Shown in pieces: positions 32,749-34,526 of a stretch of 34,526 bases of DNA (its first letter is position 1; each line of letters starts with the position of its first letter). The notes below the pieces were generated by a model, which did no database searches, had not been told where the DNA came from, and saw nothing but the letters and a program-made list of their open reading frames with translations. This DNA is from Sedimentisphaerales bacterium. GTDB taxonomy: Bacteria > Planctomycetota > Phycisphaerae > Sedimentisphaerales > Anaerobacaceae. The translations under genes and the position numbers were made by a program. Location: contig JAUVXL010000012.1 in assembly GCA_030603595.1 (NCBI GenBank), positions 1-34,526 of the forward strand. Direction: 5' to 3'.

Positions 32749-33945
32749 ATGGAATCATCTACGCAAATTGAGCATCTGGAAAACTTCGTCCTCAGTAATC
32801 CAGAATTGGACAAGTTGGAGAGTTTGCTTTCTGACTTTAATATATTCGAGACACTGAAATCAGAGTATACAGAAGTGAAGCATTCAAATGTTATCGCGTG
32901 GCTGCTCGATCCGCAGGAAAATCATGGCCTGGCATCTTATTTCATAAGGCAATTCTTCAAGTTTGTTGTTTCAACCAACAGAATCCACTTCTCATCGGCA
33001 GAGTTTTCTTTGGTTGATTTCGAACTCTTTAGCTATCGCAATGTGGCAGTACGTCGCGAGTGGAAAAATATCGACATTCTTATTGTTGTAACTGAACATG
33101 ACAAGAAGATCGTAGTAGCACTTGAAAACAAAATCAAATCGTCTGAGCACAGCGATCAGTTACGCAGATACAGGTCCATTGTCGAAAGAGAATTTGGAGA
33201 CTTCACTCGTTTTTACATCTACCTCACTCCGGATAATTTAATCCCATCTGACGATGAATGGGTATCTTTCAACTACAATGTTGTCGCTGACCTGCTTGAC
33301 GAGTTGCTCAAAAATAGAAAAAGCAGCCTTAGTGCTAACGTGTACTCATTCATCTCTCAGTACCAGACTATTTTAAGGAGGTACATCGTGGGCAATTCAG
33401 AAGTGGAAAGAATTGCGGTTGAAATATACAAAAAGCACAAAGACGCTCTGGACATTATTTTTCAACACAAACCTGATGTCTATTTCGAATTGAGCGAACA
33501 TTTACAAACTAGACTGCGCAGGGAAAAGGGGATAATAATTGATTCGGCAGGAAAAACTATTATTCGTTTCACTACCAAGAACATCGATCCAGAGATGAAA
33601 CGCGTTGGAGAAGGGTGGGTAAAATCCCAAAGGATACTGCTCTTTAGATTAGGCCTATCTGAGGATCGCGTATCTTTGACGTTGCATATTGGGCCGGGTG
33701 ATGACGAATATAGGAAAAACCTGATAAATGTGTTCCTGAAAAACAAAAAGCTGTTCAAGAAGGCTGATAGGAAATTTGGAACAAAATGGCATGCGGTATA
33801 TCAGAGCGATTTCCTGCGTAAGAAAGATTTTGAAAATGATGATATTGAAGACATGAAGGCCAAATTGGACAGAAAGCTTGATGAGTTTGTTAATGGCGAT
33901 CTTCCCTTGATAGAACAGCACTTTCAAACGCACTGGAAGAAATAG
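32749..33945 (+). CDS. PD-(D/E)XK nuclease-superfamily protein
   Basis: 398 residues. It matches the PDDEXK_4-type pattern: a helical N-terminus with EVKHSNVIAWLLDPQENHGL (42-61), then the nuclease core with D109 (WKNIDILIVV), E126 and K128 (VALENKIKSSEHSDQL), and the Q137...Y141 helix. The C-terminal 200 residues are helical and strand-rich without a known domain. Such proteins are usually found near defence or mobile genes and are thought to cut DNA; the target here is unknown. The composition is AT-rich compared with the core genes and it is flanked by repeats, which suggests acquisition. GAGGT lies about 8 nt before ATG 32749. No methylase or helicase partner is visible. Confidence 0.82.
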   Translation: MESSTQIEHLENFVLSNPELDKLESLLSDFNIFETLKSEYTEVKHSNVIAWLLDPQENHGLASYFIRQFFKFVVSTNRIHFSSAEFSLVDFELFSYRNVAVRREWKNIDILIVVTEHDKKIVVALENKIKSSEHSDQLRRYRSIVEREFGDFTRFYIYLTPDNLIPSDDEWVSFNYNVVADLLDELLKNRKSSLSANVYSFISQYQTILRRYIVGNSEVERIAVEIYKKHKDALDIIFQHKPDVYFELSEHLQTRLRREKGIIIDSAGKTIIRFTTKNIDPEMKRVGEGWVKSQRILLFRLGLSEDRVSLTLHIGPGDDEYRKNLINVFLKNKKLFKKADRKFGTKWHAVYQSDFLRKKDFENDDIEDMKAKLDRKLDEFVNGDLPLIEQHFQTHWKK

Positions 33946-33993
33946 GATGCGAATTGGCGTGTGAAAGCTGGACGAAAAATAGGAACAGCGCGG

Positions 33994-34114
33994 CTGTTGA
34001 AAAAGTTCAAATTCACCCCGAGGGTGGCACGGTCAAACTTGTTTGGCCGTGGCCAGACACCGAGAATCGCCTTTTGCGCCATTGGCTGGTCATGGCTATG
34101 GGGTTTTTCAACGG
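33994..34114. mobile_element. MITE-like inverted-repeat element, copy B
   Basis: 121 bp, nearly identical to copy A at 30321-30442 and in the same orientation. Its ends are CTGTTGAAAAAG and GGTTTTTCAACGG (slightly diverged inverted repeats). The internal GGCACGGTCAAACTTGTTTG hairpin is kept. It lies about 50 nt after the nuclease gene and interrupts nothing obvious. Confidence 0.75.
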
Positions 34115-34430
34115 CCCCACAGCCACCTATTTTACTTGCCCATTTTACCACTTTATCTCTCCCCCCCTCTGTGCCCCTCCCCTCGTTTTGGTCATTCGAA
34201 CATTCGAATTTAGATGTTGTTTAGACAGGAAACGGGGTCAGGAGCCTTTGTTGCGTCGCCCGCGACCTTGCAGAGTCGGAGGTGAAACCTGAGAATTGAC
34301 ACAGGTTTTTTCAGCTTTTTCCCCTTAATCCGTCCAAACCTGTCCAGAGCCCGCCCCATCCCCTCTCCGCCCACCTTAGTCTAATATCTGTAATACAATC
34401 TTTCAACTCCTTGTTTTTTATGCGTGTTTT
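34115..34430. other. gene-free stretch before the window edge
   Basis: 316 bases without a convincing ORF. It is pyrimidine-rich on the plus strand at 34120-34200. A hairpin, AAACCTG (34285-34291) with CAGGTTT (34302-34308) followed by T bases to 34311, resembles an intrinsic terminator on the plus strand. Confidence 0.35.
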
Positions 34431-34526
34431 TCATGCTGCGATGTTCGTAAGTCCTTTTATATCAACGGCTGAAGCAGTCATTAACGCGCAGGCGAACTTT
34501 TGGCCTTTGGCTGTCAGCATATAACG
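34431..34526 (-). CDS. C-terminal end of a gene running off the window (partial)
   Basis: On the minus strand a frame enters from the window edge and stops at TGA 34433-34431, giving 31 residues: YMLTAKGQKFACALMTASAV then DIKGLTNIAA. The YxLTxKGQKFAxAL pattern is typical of the wing and last helix of winged-helix or similar C-terminal domains, so it is likely the true tail of a protein. The family cannot be named from so little sequence. Confidence 0.4.
   Translation of the reverse strand, partial: RYMLTAKGQKFACALMTASAVDIKGLTNIAA

Overview
The window looks like a chromosomal piece of an anaerobic planctomycete of the Phycisphaerae/Sedimentisphaerales type. This is inferred from gene content, not from a marker gene. 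Three things point there: secreted beta-helix and LamG proteins carrying short dockerin-like repeats of the form GDINGDCSVNFLDIR, a DUF362 protein of the kind common in PVC genomes, and many short dispersed palindromic repeats between genes. Most genes are housekeeping or anaerobic-metabolism genes, with decayed surface-protein genes and repeat-rich accessory DNA at both ends.

Layout. 1-850: two tiny overlapping ORFs, an XRE-type HTH regulator and a strong terminator. 850-4260: a graveyard of secreted-protein genes (a BNR-like fragment ended by a stop, a severed signal-peptide start, a dockerin beta-helix gene split by one frameshift in a C6 tract, and a LamG/dockerin gene without its N-terminus). 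4447-6508: nitrilase-family hydrolase and argJ. 6831-9245: a K+-dependent membrane pyrophosphatase. 9366-12541: rsfS, argS, an orphan MNT-type nucleotidyltransferase and a YjbQ protein. 12542-13278: a long gene-poor stretch with nested GC-rich helices. 13279-17691: YggS-type PLP protein, an RsbU/SpoIIE-type phosphatase, accB-accC. 17771-18234: hicA-hicB toxin-antitoxin pair. 18327-20125 (minus): lysA and a very short lysine-repeat histone-H1-like protein. 20660-21292: nadD. 21332-27030 (minus): a complete hydrogenase-maturation operon hypF-C-D-E-A-B with a clear promoter. 27214-27286: tRNA-Ala(GGC). 27531-28652: a small unknown gene and an orphan strong terminator. 28652-32035: a membrane-anchored DUF362 protein whose 3' end runs into a MITE-like element, then a DUF1846 protein. 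32036-34526: a nest of dispersed repeats, a PD-(D/E)XK nuclease, a second copy of the MITE-like element, and the tail of a gene running off the window edge.

How the genes work together. The six hyp genes supply everything needed to build and insert the Fe(CN)2CO and nickel centre of a [NiFe] hydrogenase, yet no hydrogenase structural gene lies in the window, so they act in trans. The pyrophosphatase fits an energy-limited anaerobe that recovers energy from PPi. argJ, lysA, accB/accC, nadD, argS and rsfS are core biosynthesis or translation genes. Two short inverted-repeat element families each occur more than once here, and one copy has altered the C-terminus of a coding sequence.

The items I regard as most worth following are the lysine-repeat protein, the MITE-like pair, the structured gene-free stretch before yggS, the orphan terminator with a C-rich loop at about 28.2 kb, and the scarred secreted-protein cluster.
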